A DNA stretch of 49,697 bases from an uncultured Bacillota bacterium (lineage in GTDB: Bacteria > Bacillota > Clostridia > Oscillospirales > Oscillospiraceae), in NCBI GenBank assembly GCA_947573385.1, contig CANPFP010000006.1:1-49697 (forward strand). The letters are read 5' to 3'. Shown here in pieces: positions 32,809 through 41,036 of this stretch. Both the position numbers and the translations under genes were made by a program. The notes below the pieces were generated by a model, which ran no database searches, had not been told where the DNA came from, and saw only the letters and a program-made list of their open reading frames with translations. Numbering within the stretch: the stretch's first letter is position 1; every line of letters begins with the position of its first letter.

Positions 32809-34466
32809 CACACCTCCATGATAACAGGCAGGATCATGGGGGAGCGCTTGGTCTTCTTATACAGGTAGCCGGACAGGTCGCCCTTGATAGCCCCCTTGAT
32901 AGCGGACCAGTCGGTGTTATACCGGGTATCCACGCTCTGGATGGCCTCCAGGGCCACCTGGCGCAGCTCCTCCAGCAGGCCCTCGGACTCCTTCACATAG
33001 ACAAAGCCCCGGGTGATGATATCCGGGCCGGACACCAGAGCACCGTCCTCCCCGGACATGGACAGGGCCACCACAATCATGCCGTCCTCGGCCAGGTGGC
33101 GGCGGTCCCGCAGCACCACGCTGCCCACGTCGCCCACGCCGTAGCCGTCCACAAAGACCTGCCCGGCGGTGACCGTCCCCGCCAGCTTGGCGGAGTTGGG
33201 GGTGAACTCCATCACCCGCCCGATGTCGCTGATGAGGATGTGGTTGGGGTCCATCCCCATCTGCCGGGCCAGCTTGCCATGGATTTGCAGCATCCGCTGC
33301 TCCCCGTGGACGGGGACGAAAAATTTGGGCTTCACCAGGGCGTGGACAATCTTCAGCTCCTCCTGGCAGGCGTGGCCCGACACATGGAGGGTCAGCTCCC
33401 GCTCGTTGAGCACCTCCACCCCCTTGCGGTACAGTTCGTTGACCACGTTGCCGATGGCGTTCTCGTTGCCCGGGATGGCGGAGGCGGAGATGATTACCCG
33501 GTCGCCGGGGAGCAGGTCCACCTGCCGGTGGGTGTTGAAGGCCATGCGGGTGAGGGCGGACATGGTCTCGCCCTGACTGCCGGTGGTGATGATGCAGACC
33601 TTGTGCTTGGGCAGGGATTTGATGTGATTCAGGTCCATCAGGATGCCGTCGGGGATATTCATATACCCCAGCTCGGCGGACACCTTCATCACATTCTCCA
33701 TGGACCGGCCGGTAACGGCCACCTTCCGCCCGTACCGGGCGGCCACGTCAATCACTTGCTGGATGCGGTCCACGTTGGAGGCGAAGGTGGTAACGATGAT
33801 GCGCTCCTCACAGCCCCGGAACAGTCCGTCAAAGGAGGCCCCCACACTGCGCTCGGAGCGGGTGTAGCCCGGGCGCTCCACGTTGGTGGAGTCGGCCAGC
33901 AGGGCGAGCACCCCCTCCTTGCCCAGCTCGCCCAGCCGGGCCAGGTCCATCATGCCCCCCTGGATGGGGGTGGCGTCGATTTTGAAGTCGCCGGTGTGGA
34001 CACAGGTGCCCACCGGGCACTTGATGGCGAAAGCCACCGCGTCGGCAATGGAGTGGTTCACGTGGATGAACTCCACGCTGAATTTTCCCGCCTTGACGAC
34101 CTGGCCTGCCTCGCAGGTGATGAGCCTGGTCCGGTCCAGCAGGCGGTGCTCCTCCAGCTTCAGCTTGATAAGCCCGGCGGACATGCGGGTGGCGTAGATG
34201 GGGGCGTTGAGGGACCGCAGCACATAGGGCAGAGCCCCGATGTGGTCCTCGTGGCCGTGGGTGATGAAAATGCCCCGGATTTTGCTCTGGTTTTTGATCA
34301 GGTAGCTTACATCGGGTATGACCACGTCGATGCCGTACATGTCATCGTCGGGGAAGCCCATGCCGCAGTCCACCACAATGATGTCGCCGCCGTACTCGTA
34401 AACGGTAAGGTTCTTGCCAATCTCGTTGAGACCGCCAAGGGAAATAATTTTCAGTTTTTCTGCCAT
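32808..34466 (-). CDS. rnj: Ribonuclease J
   Basis: A 552-aa metallo-beta-lactamase/beta-CASP ribonuclease with endo- and 5' exonuclease activity in RNA decay and processing. The metal site THGHEDHIG holds H70, H72, D74 and H75. KLKIISLGGLNEIGKNL is the standard start, and GFVYVKESEGLLEELRQ with the C-terminal domain completes the usual length. ATG 34466 follows AAGGAG; the longer frame to 34511 is not used. The 5' leader may be long, since no strong promoter lies close to the start. Confidence 0.96.
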   Translation of the reverse strand: MAEKLKIISLGGLNEIGKNLTVYEYGGDIIVVDCGMGFPDDDMYGIDVVIPDVSYLIKNQSKIRGIFITHGHEDHIGALPYVLRSLNAPIYATRMSAGLIKLKLEEHRLLDRTRLITCEAGQVVKAGKFSVEFIHVNHSIADAVAFAIKCPVGTCVHTGDFKIDATPIQGGMMDLARLGELGKEGVLALLADSTNVERPGYTRSERSVGASFDGLFRGCEERIIVTTFASNVDRIQQVIDVAARYGRKVAVTGRSMENVMKVSAELGYMNIPDGILMDLNHIKSLPKHKVCIITTGSQGETMSALTRMAFNTHRQVDLLPGDRVIISASAIPGNENAIGNVVNELYRKGVEVLNERELTLHVSGHACQEELKIVHALVKPKFFVPVHGEQRMLQIHGKLARQMGMDPNHILISDIGRVMEFTPNSAKLAGTVTAGQVFVDGYGVGDVGSVVLRDRRHLAEDGMIVVALSMSGEDGALVSGPDIITRGFVYVKESEGLLEELRQVALEAIQSVDTRYNTDWSAIKGAIKGDLSGYLYKKTKRSPMILPVIMEV

Positions 34467-34870
34467 GATAACTCCTTTTTCATTCAAAATTGATGTATCC
34501 TGACAGAACACTCCACAGCAACCGGACGAAGGACCGTCCCCTTCCGGCCCTGCCTCGCCGGTCGGGGTGCGCGATCCCTTCGCCTGATGATGGAGCTTCT
34601 GTCGTTTTTGCTCTTCAGTCCGTTCCCGCCTGTCCTACGGTTCGGGGCTGAGGAATATATTTAGACGCCGGGGCGGGTGGGTTCTCCCCGCCCCTGGGCG
34701 TTTAAATCAATGGTGGGGACGCATCACGATGCGTCCGTCCCGCATACCCGGACACTTCGTAAAGCATCCCTACAGGCGCCGCAAGGCGTTCGCAGGACAA
34801 AATAGACGTATTTAGTTTACCACACTTTCCCTGAAAAGTATACTATGCTTTCAGAAGAACAGATATGTGG
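34467..34870 (-). other. 404-bp non-coding gap upstream of RNase J
   Basis: No gene is visible. It contains a hairpin at 34660-34706 (inner stem GGGGCGGG/CCCGCCCC plus outer ACGCC/GGCGT and TTTA/TAAA), which would end the minus-strand gene stopping at 34871. It also holds a twin palindromic repeat at 34717-34769 and a short inverted repeat CTGAAA/TTTCAG at 34831-34854. Confidence 0.6.
34717..34769 (+). repeat. Twin palindromic repeat, locus B
   Basis: GGACGCATCACGATGCGTCC (34717-34736) is nearly perfect. The partner GGACACTTCGTAAAGCATCC (34750-34769) is decayed by what look like C-to-T changes and is followed by CTAC. Spacing between them is 13 bp and the order is the same as at locus A. Confidence 0.8.
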
Positions 34871-37240
34871 TTATTTGTCCTCCTCTTGTACACAATGCTC
34901 AGAAATGGACCGGTCCACCTCCGCCGCCCGGCCGGCGTAAAAGTCACACAGCTCGGCGGCCAGCTCCAGGTCGGGACCCTCAGCGATCACCCGCAGGGCG
35001 GAGCGCCGGGCGATGGGGGTGAGGTATACCCAGCCGCTGCCGGTGCGCATCCGCAGACCCTCCCCGGTGGGCTGGCGGGCGTGCTCCCGGGCCAGGGCCT
35101 GCATCACCTGGCCCCGGTCAGAGACGAGGGGCACCTCCCGCCGCCAGGAGGAGAACCTGGGCGTCTTGGCCACCAGGGTCTCCAGCTTCTGGCCGGAGAC
35201 AGCCATCCGGGAGCAGATGCGCACCGCCGCCGCCGGGGCCTGCCGTATCCAGGGCTGGGTTGCGTAGAGGGCGGCGGCCTGTTCTCCGTCCCGGTCCAGG
35301 CGAAGGACGGTCCCTCCATAGCCGGCGGCTACCAGCTCCACCGCCGCACTGGCCCCGGCGGGGACAGCCACCTTGCCCGAGCCATTCTCCATCTCAATCA
35401 GGGCAACCAGGGCGAGCAGCTGCCCCGAGTCCACCATAGCGCCCCGCTCGTCCTGGGCGGTAAGGGAAAATCCGCCCCGCTGGGCGCGGAAGGCCACGAT
35501 TCCGGGCCGCCACTCCTCCTCCAGCTTACAGCCCAGCGCAGTCAGCGCCGCCCTGACGGCGCGGTCCTCCGGGGTAGTGTTCCCCACCGCCGCAGTGACG
35601 CGGCGCAGCGCAGGCCGGCGGAGGCCGGCGTTCTCTACCACCCAGCGCCCCCACTGCTCCGGGGTAAAATCCAGCCGCTGGAGCTGGCCCACCCTGTCCC
35701 CTCTGGTCCGGCGCACCTCCCCCTGAAGCAGCGCGTGCTCCAGCTTTCGCTCCCGGGCCCGTCCCAGGGGCAGACCGTTCTGATCAAAGAGGTGGAGGTA
35801 GACAATATTTCCGCTCTCCTCCACAAAGAGGGAGACGGGTATTTGACGCAGGGCGGCCAGTCCTGACCCCTGAACGGGGCTGTGGAGGGTGTGGGTGAGC
35901 ACTTCGCTTCCCGCTGCCGCCGCCCCCACTGCCGCCGCCCGGGCCAGCATCCCGGCGCCGGGTGTGGGGGAGCAGCCCAGTCCTACCGGCCCCTCCGTCC
36001 CCAAAATACTGCCCAGCATGAGCAGGGCCTCCGGGCCTATGTCTTCCCCCAAAACACCCCGGATGGCACCGCTGTCCCCAAAGCGCAGCACCCCCTTCTG
36101 GCTTCCGCTGGTAATGGACCGGGCCAGACGGCAGCCGGCGGGGGCGGTCTGGCCCGGCCAGAGACATACCCGCTCCAGCAGGGCAGCCCCCTCCTCGGCC
36201 AGGGCATTCTCTCCCAGTACCACTCCCTCGTTAAGGACGGCGCCCCGCCGGGCGGAAGCGTCCCTGCACAAAATGGTCCCGTAGAGGGTAGTCCGGTCCC
36301 CGGCGGCGGCGTTTTCCAGCAGGATGGACCGCTGGACCATGCTCCGCTCCCCCACCACGGCCCCCTTGTCCAGAACGGTGTGGGGACCGATGAGACAGCC
36401 CTCCCCCAGGCGCACCCCAGGGCCGATCCAACAGGGAGGAACCAAGTTGAGCCCCTGGGGCAGGGGCTGGGCCGACCACACCCCCGCCTTCAGGCGGGGC
36501 AGGCCCATGTCCAGCTTCACCTTGCCGGACAGCGCGTCGCAGGTGCAGTCCAGATAGGCGCTGCATCCCCCCATGTCACACCAGTAGCCCGCCAGAGACA
36601 GGCCGTAGAGGGGCGCCCCCTCCCGGAGCAGGGCGGGAAACAGGTCCTTGCCGAAGTCCCACGCCGTATTTCGGGGCACCCGATCCATAGCGGCGGGGGA
36701 GAGGAGGTAAATTCCGGTGTTGACCTGGTCTGTAAACACCTGGCCCCAGGCCGGCTTTTCCACAAAGCGCTCAATCCGGCCCTCCTCATCGGTGAGGACC
36801 AGGCCGTACTCCAGGGGCGTCTTGTGGTGGTAGAGCCCTAGAGTGGCCGCCGCCCCCCGCTTCCGGTGGAAGTCCATCAGGGCGGTCAGGTCCAGATCGC
36901 ATACACAGTCCCCGCTGATGACCAGAAAGTCCTCCGCTCCGATGTGGTCCATGCAGTTTTTCACGCTGCCCGCCGTCCCCATAGGTTCGTCTTCAATGAA
37001 ATAGGTCAGCCGCACCCCCAGCCTGTCCCCGCCGCCAAAGTAATCCATCACCGCCTGGGGCTTATAGAACAGGGTGACGCAGATATCGTCTATCCCGTGG
37101 ACCTTTAGCAGATTGATGATGTGCTCCATCACCGGCCGGCCCAGCAGTGGGGTCATGGGTTTGGGACTGCCCAGCGACAGGGGCCGCAGACGGGTGCCCT
37201 CGCCCCCCGCCATAATGACTGCCTTCAAACGCTTCGCCAT
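34871..37240 (-). CDS. Sugar-phosphate nucleotidyltransferase fused to LbH repeats and a mutase-like domain
   Basis: A 789-aa three-part protein. Residues 1-240 are an NTP-transferase with AVIMAGGEGTRLRPLSLGSP and the metal-binding DCVCD region. Residues about 255-390 are left-handed beta-helix hexapeptides (IGPGVRLGEGCLIGPHTVLD). From about 395 a phosphomannomutase-like module begins (LRFGDSGAIRG), but the TASHNP active-serine loop is replaced by SLFVEESGN, so this domain is probably not catalytic. Similar fusions are annotated as mannose-1-phosphate guanylyltransferases. GGAAGG touches ATG 37240; TTG 37228, which gives the canonical MKAVIMAGG, may be the true start. Confidence 0.88.
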   Translation of the reverse strand: MAKRLKAVIMAGGEGTRLRPLSLGSPKPMTPLLGRPVMEHIINLLKVHGIDDICVTLFYKPQAVMDYFGGGDRLGVRLTYFIEDEPMGTAGSVKNCMDHIGAEDFLVISGDCVCDLDLTALMDFHRKRGAAATLGLYHHKTPLEYGLVLTDEEGRIERFVEKPAWGQVFTDQVNTGIYLLSPAAMDRVPRNTAWDFGKDLFPALLREGAPLYGLSLAGYWCDMGGCSAYLDCTCDALSGKVKLDMGLPRLKAGVWSAQPLPQGLNLVPPCWIGPGVRLGEGCLIGPHTVLDKGAVVGERSMVQRSILLENAAAGDRTTLYGTILCRDASARRGAVLNEGVVLGENALAEEGAALLERVCLWPGQTAPAGCRLARSITSGSQKGVLRFGDSGAIRGVLGEDIGPEALLMLGSILGTEGPVGLGCSPTPGAGMLARAAAVGAAAAGSEVLTHTLHSPVQGSGLAALRQIPVSLFVEESGNIVYLHLFDQNGLPLGRARERKLEHALLQGEVRRTRGDRVGQLQRLDFTPEQWGRWVVENAGLRRPALRRVTAAVGNTTPEDRAVRAALTALGCKLEEEWRPGIVAFRAQRGGFSLTAQDERGAMVDSGQLLALVALIEMENGSGKVAVPAGASAAVELVAAGYGGTVLRLDRDGEQAAALYATQPWIRQAPAAAVRICSRMAVSGQKLETLVAKTPRFSSWRREVPLVSDRGQVMQALAREHARQPTGEGLRMRTGSGWVYLTPIARRSALRVIAEGPDLELAAELCDFYAGRAAEVDRSISEHCVQEEDK

Positions 37241-37403
37241 CCTTCCGTCGATTAGTGATGGTTAGTATGGCTTGTATCCCGACATTTAAACTCGCCGCCC
37301 AAAAGGATTTTTATTAAATTGAGCCCTATTTTGTGACTTCCCTCCTTGCGCAAGCCACCGCTTTATGATAGGATAACGTGAGAAACAGAGAGGGGAAGAC
37401 AGA

Positions 37404-38465
37404 ATGCGGCATTTGATTGACTTTGGAGACCTGACACGTCAGGAGTGGGACGAGCTCTATGCCCGGGCCAGCAGCATAATGGACGACCCAAGCCGGTATA
37501 TCGACGCCTGCCGGGGCCGGGTGATGGCTTCCCTGTTTTATGAGCCCTCCACCCGCACCAACTTCTCCTTTCAAACTGCCATGCTCCGCCTGGGAGGAAC
37601 GGTATTCGGCTTTGCCGACCCCAATTCTTCTTCGGTGGCCAAGGGGGAGACCCTGAAAGACACCGTCAAAATGGTGTCCGGCTACGCCGACGTGGTGGTG
37701 ATGCGCACCCCCTGGGAGGGGGCGGCCAAGGCGGCGTCGCTGTACTCCCATGTGCCTGTAGTCAACGCCGGAGACGGCGGCCATATGCACCCCACCCAGA
37801 CCACCGCCGACTTGACCGCCATTACCCGCCTGTTGGGAAAGGTGGACGGTCTGTCGGTGGGTTTGTGCGGCGATTTGAAGAACGGCCGCACCGTCCACTC
37901 CCTCGTCAAGGCCCTGGCCAAGTTTAAAAACATCCGTTTTTTCCTCATCTCCCCCCGGGAACTGGCCATCCCCGACTATATGCGCACCTTCATGCTGGAG
38001 AAGGATATGCGCTTCACCGAGGTCACCGGCCTGGACGCGGTGATCCCCCAGTTGGATGTGCTGTACATGACCCGTATCCAGCGGGAGCGGTTTGTAGACC
38101 CCTTAGAGTATGAGCGGAACAAGGGGATTTACATCCTCACCCGCCGGAAGCTGGACCGGGCCAAGGAGCACATGCTGGTGATGCACCCCCTGCCCCGGGT
38201 GGACGAGATCACGGTGGATGTGGACGACGACCCTCGGGCGGCGTACTTTGAGCAGGCCCGCTACGGCATGTTTGCCCGAATGGCCCTGCTGGCCGACCTG
38301 GCCAACCAGCCCCGGCTGGACCGCACCGAGGCTGTGGAGATTGGGACAAAGCCGGTCTGCTGCAACCCCCGGTGCATCACCCAAACCCAGCCCTACCTGC
38401 CCCCTCTGGTAAAGAAGGTGGGTGGCGTGGACTGCTGCGCCTTCTGCGATTCCGCTCTGCACTGA
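37404..38465 (+). CDS. pyrB: Aspartate carbamoyltransferase with a PyrI-like zinc tail
   Basis: A 353-aa enzyme joining carbamoyl phosphate and aspartate in pyrimidine synthesis. FYEPSTRTNFSF (S49-T50-R51-T52), SVAKGET with K80, HPTQ (129-132) and HPLPRVDEI (261-269) are the catalytic signatures. After the catalytic fold an extra 36-residue tail carries C319, C324, C345 and C348 in a C-x4-C-x20-C-x2-C pattern, close to the zinc domain of the regulatory chain PyrI (C-x4-C-x22-C-x2-C). No pyrI lies next to it. The start follows GAGAGGGG. The tail may hold the trimer together or bind a partner. Confidence 0.95.
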   Translation: MRHLIDFGDLTRQEWDELYARASSIMDDPSRYIDACRGRVMASLFYEPSTRTNFSFQTAMLRLGGTVFGFADPNSSSVAKGETLKDTVKMVSGYADVVVMRTPWEGAAKAASLYSHVPVVNAGDGGHMHPTQTTADLTAITRLLGKVDGLSVGLCGDLKNGRTVHSLVKALAKFKNIRFFLISPRELAIPDYMRTFMLEKDMRFTEVTGLDAVIPQLDVLYMTRIQRERFVDPLEYERNKGIYILTRRKLDRAKEHMLVMHPLPRVDEITVDVDDDPRAAYFEQARYGMFARMALLADLANQPRLDRTEAVEIGTKPVCCNPRCITQTQPYLPPLVKKVGGVDCCAFCDSALH

Positions 38466-38481
38466 GAAGGGAGAACATATT

Positions 38482-39321
38482 ATGGGACTGTTTGACCGTT
38501 TCAAGAAGAAAACACCGGAGCCTGCCCCCAAAAGCGAGTGGCCCAAGCCGCCCAGAGAGGACACCATGGCTCTGCTGCTGATGGACCGGGTACTGGAGAA
38601 TATTGACCCGGCTCTGGCACTGCTGCAAAAGGCCTTTGGAGACAGCGCGGTGAGTGATATCGACCGCAGCCACCCCAGGGTGTCCGCCTTCATCGTCACG
38701 GTGGACGGGCTTGAGTTCTGGTGCTCCTACCTGCCCATGCCGGTGCCCCAGGAGGAGCAGGACATCGCCGCCAAGACTCAGTACAATATGCTGCTGAGAC
38801 CCGAGGAAGAAGCGGCTTTCGCCAGCCACAAGTCCTTCTGGGTCATCGCCCAGAAGGGGGGCGGAAAGGCGCTGGAGGACAAGCGCCGGGCCTGCTGGAA
38901 TTTCAGCCTGCTGTGTGCCGCCCTGCTGGAGCTGGAGGGAGCCGTGGGGGTGTCGGTGACCAACACCGCCCTGCTGGTGAGCCGAGAGCACTACCTGACC
39001 CATTGCGCCCGGATGAGAGAGATGGACTGGAGGGACCCGGATTACTTTCCGGTTACCCTGTGGATCTGGTTCTACCGGGGTCTTCAGGAGGAGAAGCCCA
39101 CCCTGCAGACCCAGGGGCTTGGCGAATTTGGTCTGCCTGAGCTGGGATTCTTCAACCCCGAACTGCCTGTACAGGATATTTTGAACTACCTGTGCACTAT
39201 GGCTTCCTGGCAGATCACCGGAAAGCAGCTGTACCGGAATATGGCCCTCATCCCCCTCACAGAGGAGGTAGAGGTGGTCAGCAAGCAGGACGGGGACACC
39301 ATCTTTTTTATTGGCGGCTGA
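38482..39321 (+). CDS. DUF4261-like protein
   Basis: A 279-aa soluble protein starting MGLFDRFKKKTPEPAPK behind GAAGGGAG. The central stretch KALEDKRRACWNFSLLCAAL then LELEGAVGVSVTNTALLVSR resembles the DUF4261 core (ALLELPGAIGV). It lies 16 bp after pyrB and may be transcribed with it. No function is known for the family. A longer frame from 38422 overlaps pyrB and is not used. Confidence 0.72.
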   Translation: MGLFDRFKKKTPEPAPKSEWPKPPREDTMALLLMDRVLENIDPALALLQKAFGDSAVSDIDRSHPRVSAFIVTVDGLEFWCSYLPMPVPQEEQDIAAKTQYNMLLRPEEEAAFASHKSFWVIAQKGGGKALEDKRRACWNFSLLCAALLELEGAVGVSVTNTALLVSREHYLTHCARMREMDWRDPDYFPVTLWIWFYRGLQEEKPTLQTQGLGEFGLPELGFFNPELPVQDILNYLCTMASWQITGKQLYRNMALIPLTEEVEVVSKQDGDTIFFIGG

Positions 39322-39431
39322 ACAAACGGAGCCGGCCCTGGCCGCGCCGTTTATGGCCGCTGCCCTCACCGTTGGCTCTGCGTTTTTTCATCAGCCCTTT
39401 CGTACCGAAATTTCCATTTATAAGCAGTAAC

Positions 39432-39463
39432 AGCCGGAGAGATTTTTACAAATCTCTCCGGCT
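39432..39463 (+). terminator. 14-bp perfect hairpin between convergent genes
   Basis: AGCCGGAGAGATTT, loop TTAC, then the complement. A T-rich stretch follows only weakly. It ends the pyrB-DUF4261 unit and lies 26 bp from the FIST gene stop. Confidence 0.6.
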
Positions 39464-39489
39464 ATGTCCACTTTCTTGTATAAAAGCGC

Positions 39490-40541
39490 TTACTTAATCA
39501 CCAAAACTGTGGACGTCTCGTTGATGTGTCCAAAAAACGCCTCGCCGTTGGTGGAAAATCCGATGCTGGGGTAACGGCCAAACAGCGCGCAATAGGGCTC
39601 TACCTGGTCTTTGTTCAAAATCTCCAGCGTCCGATACAGGCAGTTGAAGTTAATCACGCCGGCGGGCTCATAGGAGATGGCTTCGTCCAGGGCCTTGCGG
39701 GTGTCGTCCACAATGTCGCCAATTTTCAGAACGTTGATCTCCGTTCCCTCCGGTAAACCGCAGTGCAGGGTAATACCGCCGTCCTGAATCTGGTTAAAGG
39801 TGCGCACAAAAATCTCTTCTCCGGCCACAACCCCCAGAGGATTGCACACAAAGTAATTCTGAATCTCATCCTGCCCGACTCCCAGCACCTCTGCGTATAC
39901 TTCGCCGCAGGGACGGTGGTCAAATTCATAGAGGATGCGGTTGTGCAGGTCAGATTTTGTCACCGCCAGCTTGCGCTCCGAGAAGATATGGGCGCTTTGG
40001 GTCTTCAACACGTCGTATCCGTTGGTTGTCTTCAGGATGGCCAGTACCGCCGCGCCGGTGTAGCTCCTGCCGTTTGCATAGACCAGGGACTTGCCGCCGT
40101 CCGCCGCGGAGGAGGAGCCGCCCACAAAGAGAAGGTCGGTAGCGGTGCCCAGGCGGTCCATAAAGATTTCCTCTGCCTTTGCACTGGACTCGAAGAGGAC
40201 AATGCCGACATAACGTTCAAAATTCGCAAGAATCTCGTCCGCACCGCCGAAATGGGCGTGCATTCCGTTCAGAACATCCCGCAGCTCCAGCTCCGCACCG
40301 ATATTTTCCACGACCTGTACGCACACATCCTCCACACTGCCTGCATCCATCGCCATGATGCTGACCGAACCACTTGTATAACAGCCGGATCGTCCGGAGA
40401 CGCCGCCGTAAACTTATCCACTGCGACCCCCTTCAGATACAGCTTCGTCCGTATGGAGTTCGCAATAACTGCATTCCCCTTGGCCTTTTGTGTAATGACT
40501 GTCTCAATCATTCTCTGAACCTGTCCTGCCAACCCATTCAC
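39490..40541 (-). pseudogene. Frameshifted FIST-domain sensory protein
   Basis: Two overlapping frames make one protein. Frame one from ATG 40541 gives MNGLAGQVQRMIETVITQKA and TKLYLKGVAVDKFTAASPDD, ending in nonsense after VIQVVR. Frame two continues SGSVSIMAMDAGSVEDVC and is open to 39490 with a FIST-type domain (IVLFESSAKAEEIFMDR, FVGGSSSAADGGKSLVYANG) and a C-terminal FIST_C-like part (DEAISYEPAGVINFNCLYR). The switch lies near 40360-40385. FIST domains bind small ligands such as amino acids. The gene may be inactive, or the frame may be a sequencing error. Confidence 0.72.
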
Positions 40542-40584
40542 CTTCTTTCACAATATTATGGTTTATGCCCGCATCAAAACCATG

Positions 40585-40612
40585 GTCATATTCTACCATA
40601 TGTGCCTGTCAA
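40585..40612 (-). promoter_or_regulatory. Promoter of the FIST gene
   Basis: On the minus strand a perfect TTGACA (40607-40612), 16 bp, then TATGAC (40585-40590). Confidence 0.5.
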
Positions 40613-40680
40613 TGGCAATATTTTTTGCGCTGCCCGGTGTAAATGGATAAGCATCACAAAAATGGCCTACAACCTTTTCA

Positions 40681-40724
40681 AAGCAAAAACCGCCGGTTTC
40701 GTTTGAAACCGGCGGTTTTTGCTT
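40681..40724 (-). terminator. 20-bp perfect bidirectional terminator
   Basis: Arms 40681-40700 and 40705-40724, loop GTTT, with TTTTT in the 3' arm on either strand. It ends the lyase operon from the right and shields the FIST promoter. Confidence 0.92.
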
Positions 40725-40768
40725 ACGGGGACAGAGGGTTGCCCCCTTACCATAGCGCACAGCACAAA

Positions 40769-41035
40769 TCAATCTTTTACTTGCTGGCAGAACTCCGATT
40801 TGCGGAACAGAGACCGCAGCAGAACGATCCACCCCCAGGAGACCGACAGGGCGGGCAGGCAGGAGAGGAGGATGGCCTTCACCGGATGGATTTCGGTGAA
40901 GCAGATGGGGCCGAAGAACATGATAAAGAGGACCACCATCATCACCAGCAGGGTAATCTGCTCCCGGCGGGTGTTGGGAGGGGTAAGAAAAATTTTTTTC
41001 AGGTCCATCTCCACGCGGACAACTTCTTTTTTCAT
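40769..41035 (-). CDS. Small two-helix membrane protein of the lyase operon
   Basis: An 88-aa protein starting MKKEVVRVEMDLKKIF with two membrane helices (about 27-45 and 50-73), the first starting QITLLVMMVVLFIMFFGPIC. It starts directly at the lyase stop, so it is co-translated. It could help the transporter or be a membrane component of unknown role; I do not recognise the family. Confidence 0.75.
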   Translation of the reverse strand: MKKEVVRVEMDLKKIFLTPPNTRREQITLLVMMVVLFIMFFGPICFTEIHPVKAILLSCLPALSVSWGWIVLLRSLFRKSEFCQQVKD

Positions 41036-41036
41036 A

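Noticed and set aside
32733-34493. A 586-codon plus-strand frame opposite RNase J.
   Set aside because: It is the antisense shadow of a strongly conserved gene with no recognisable domain.
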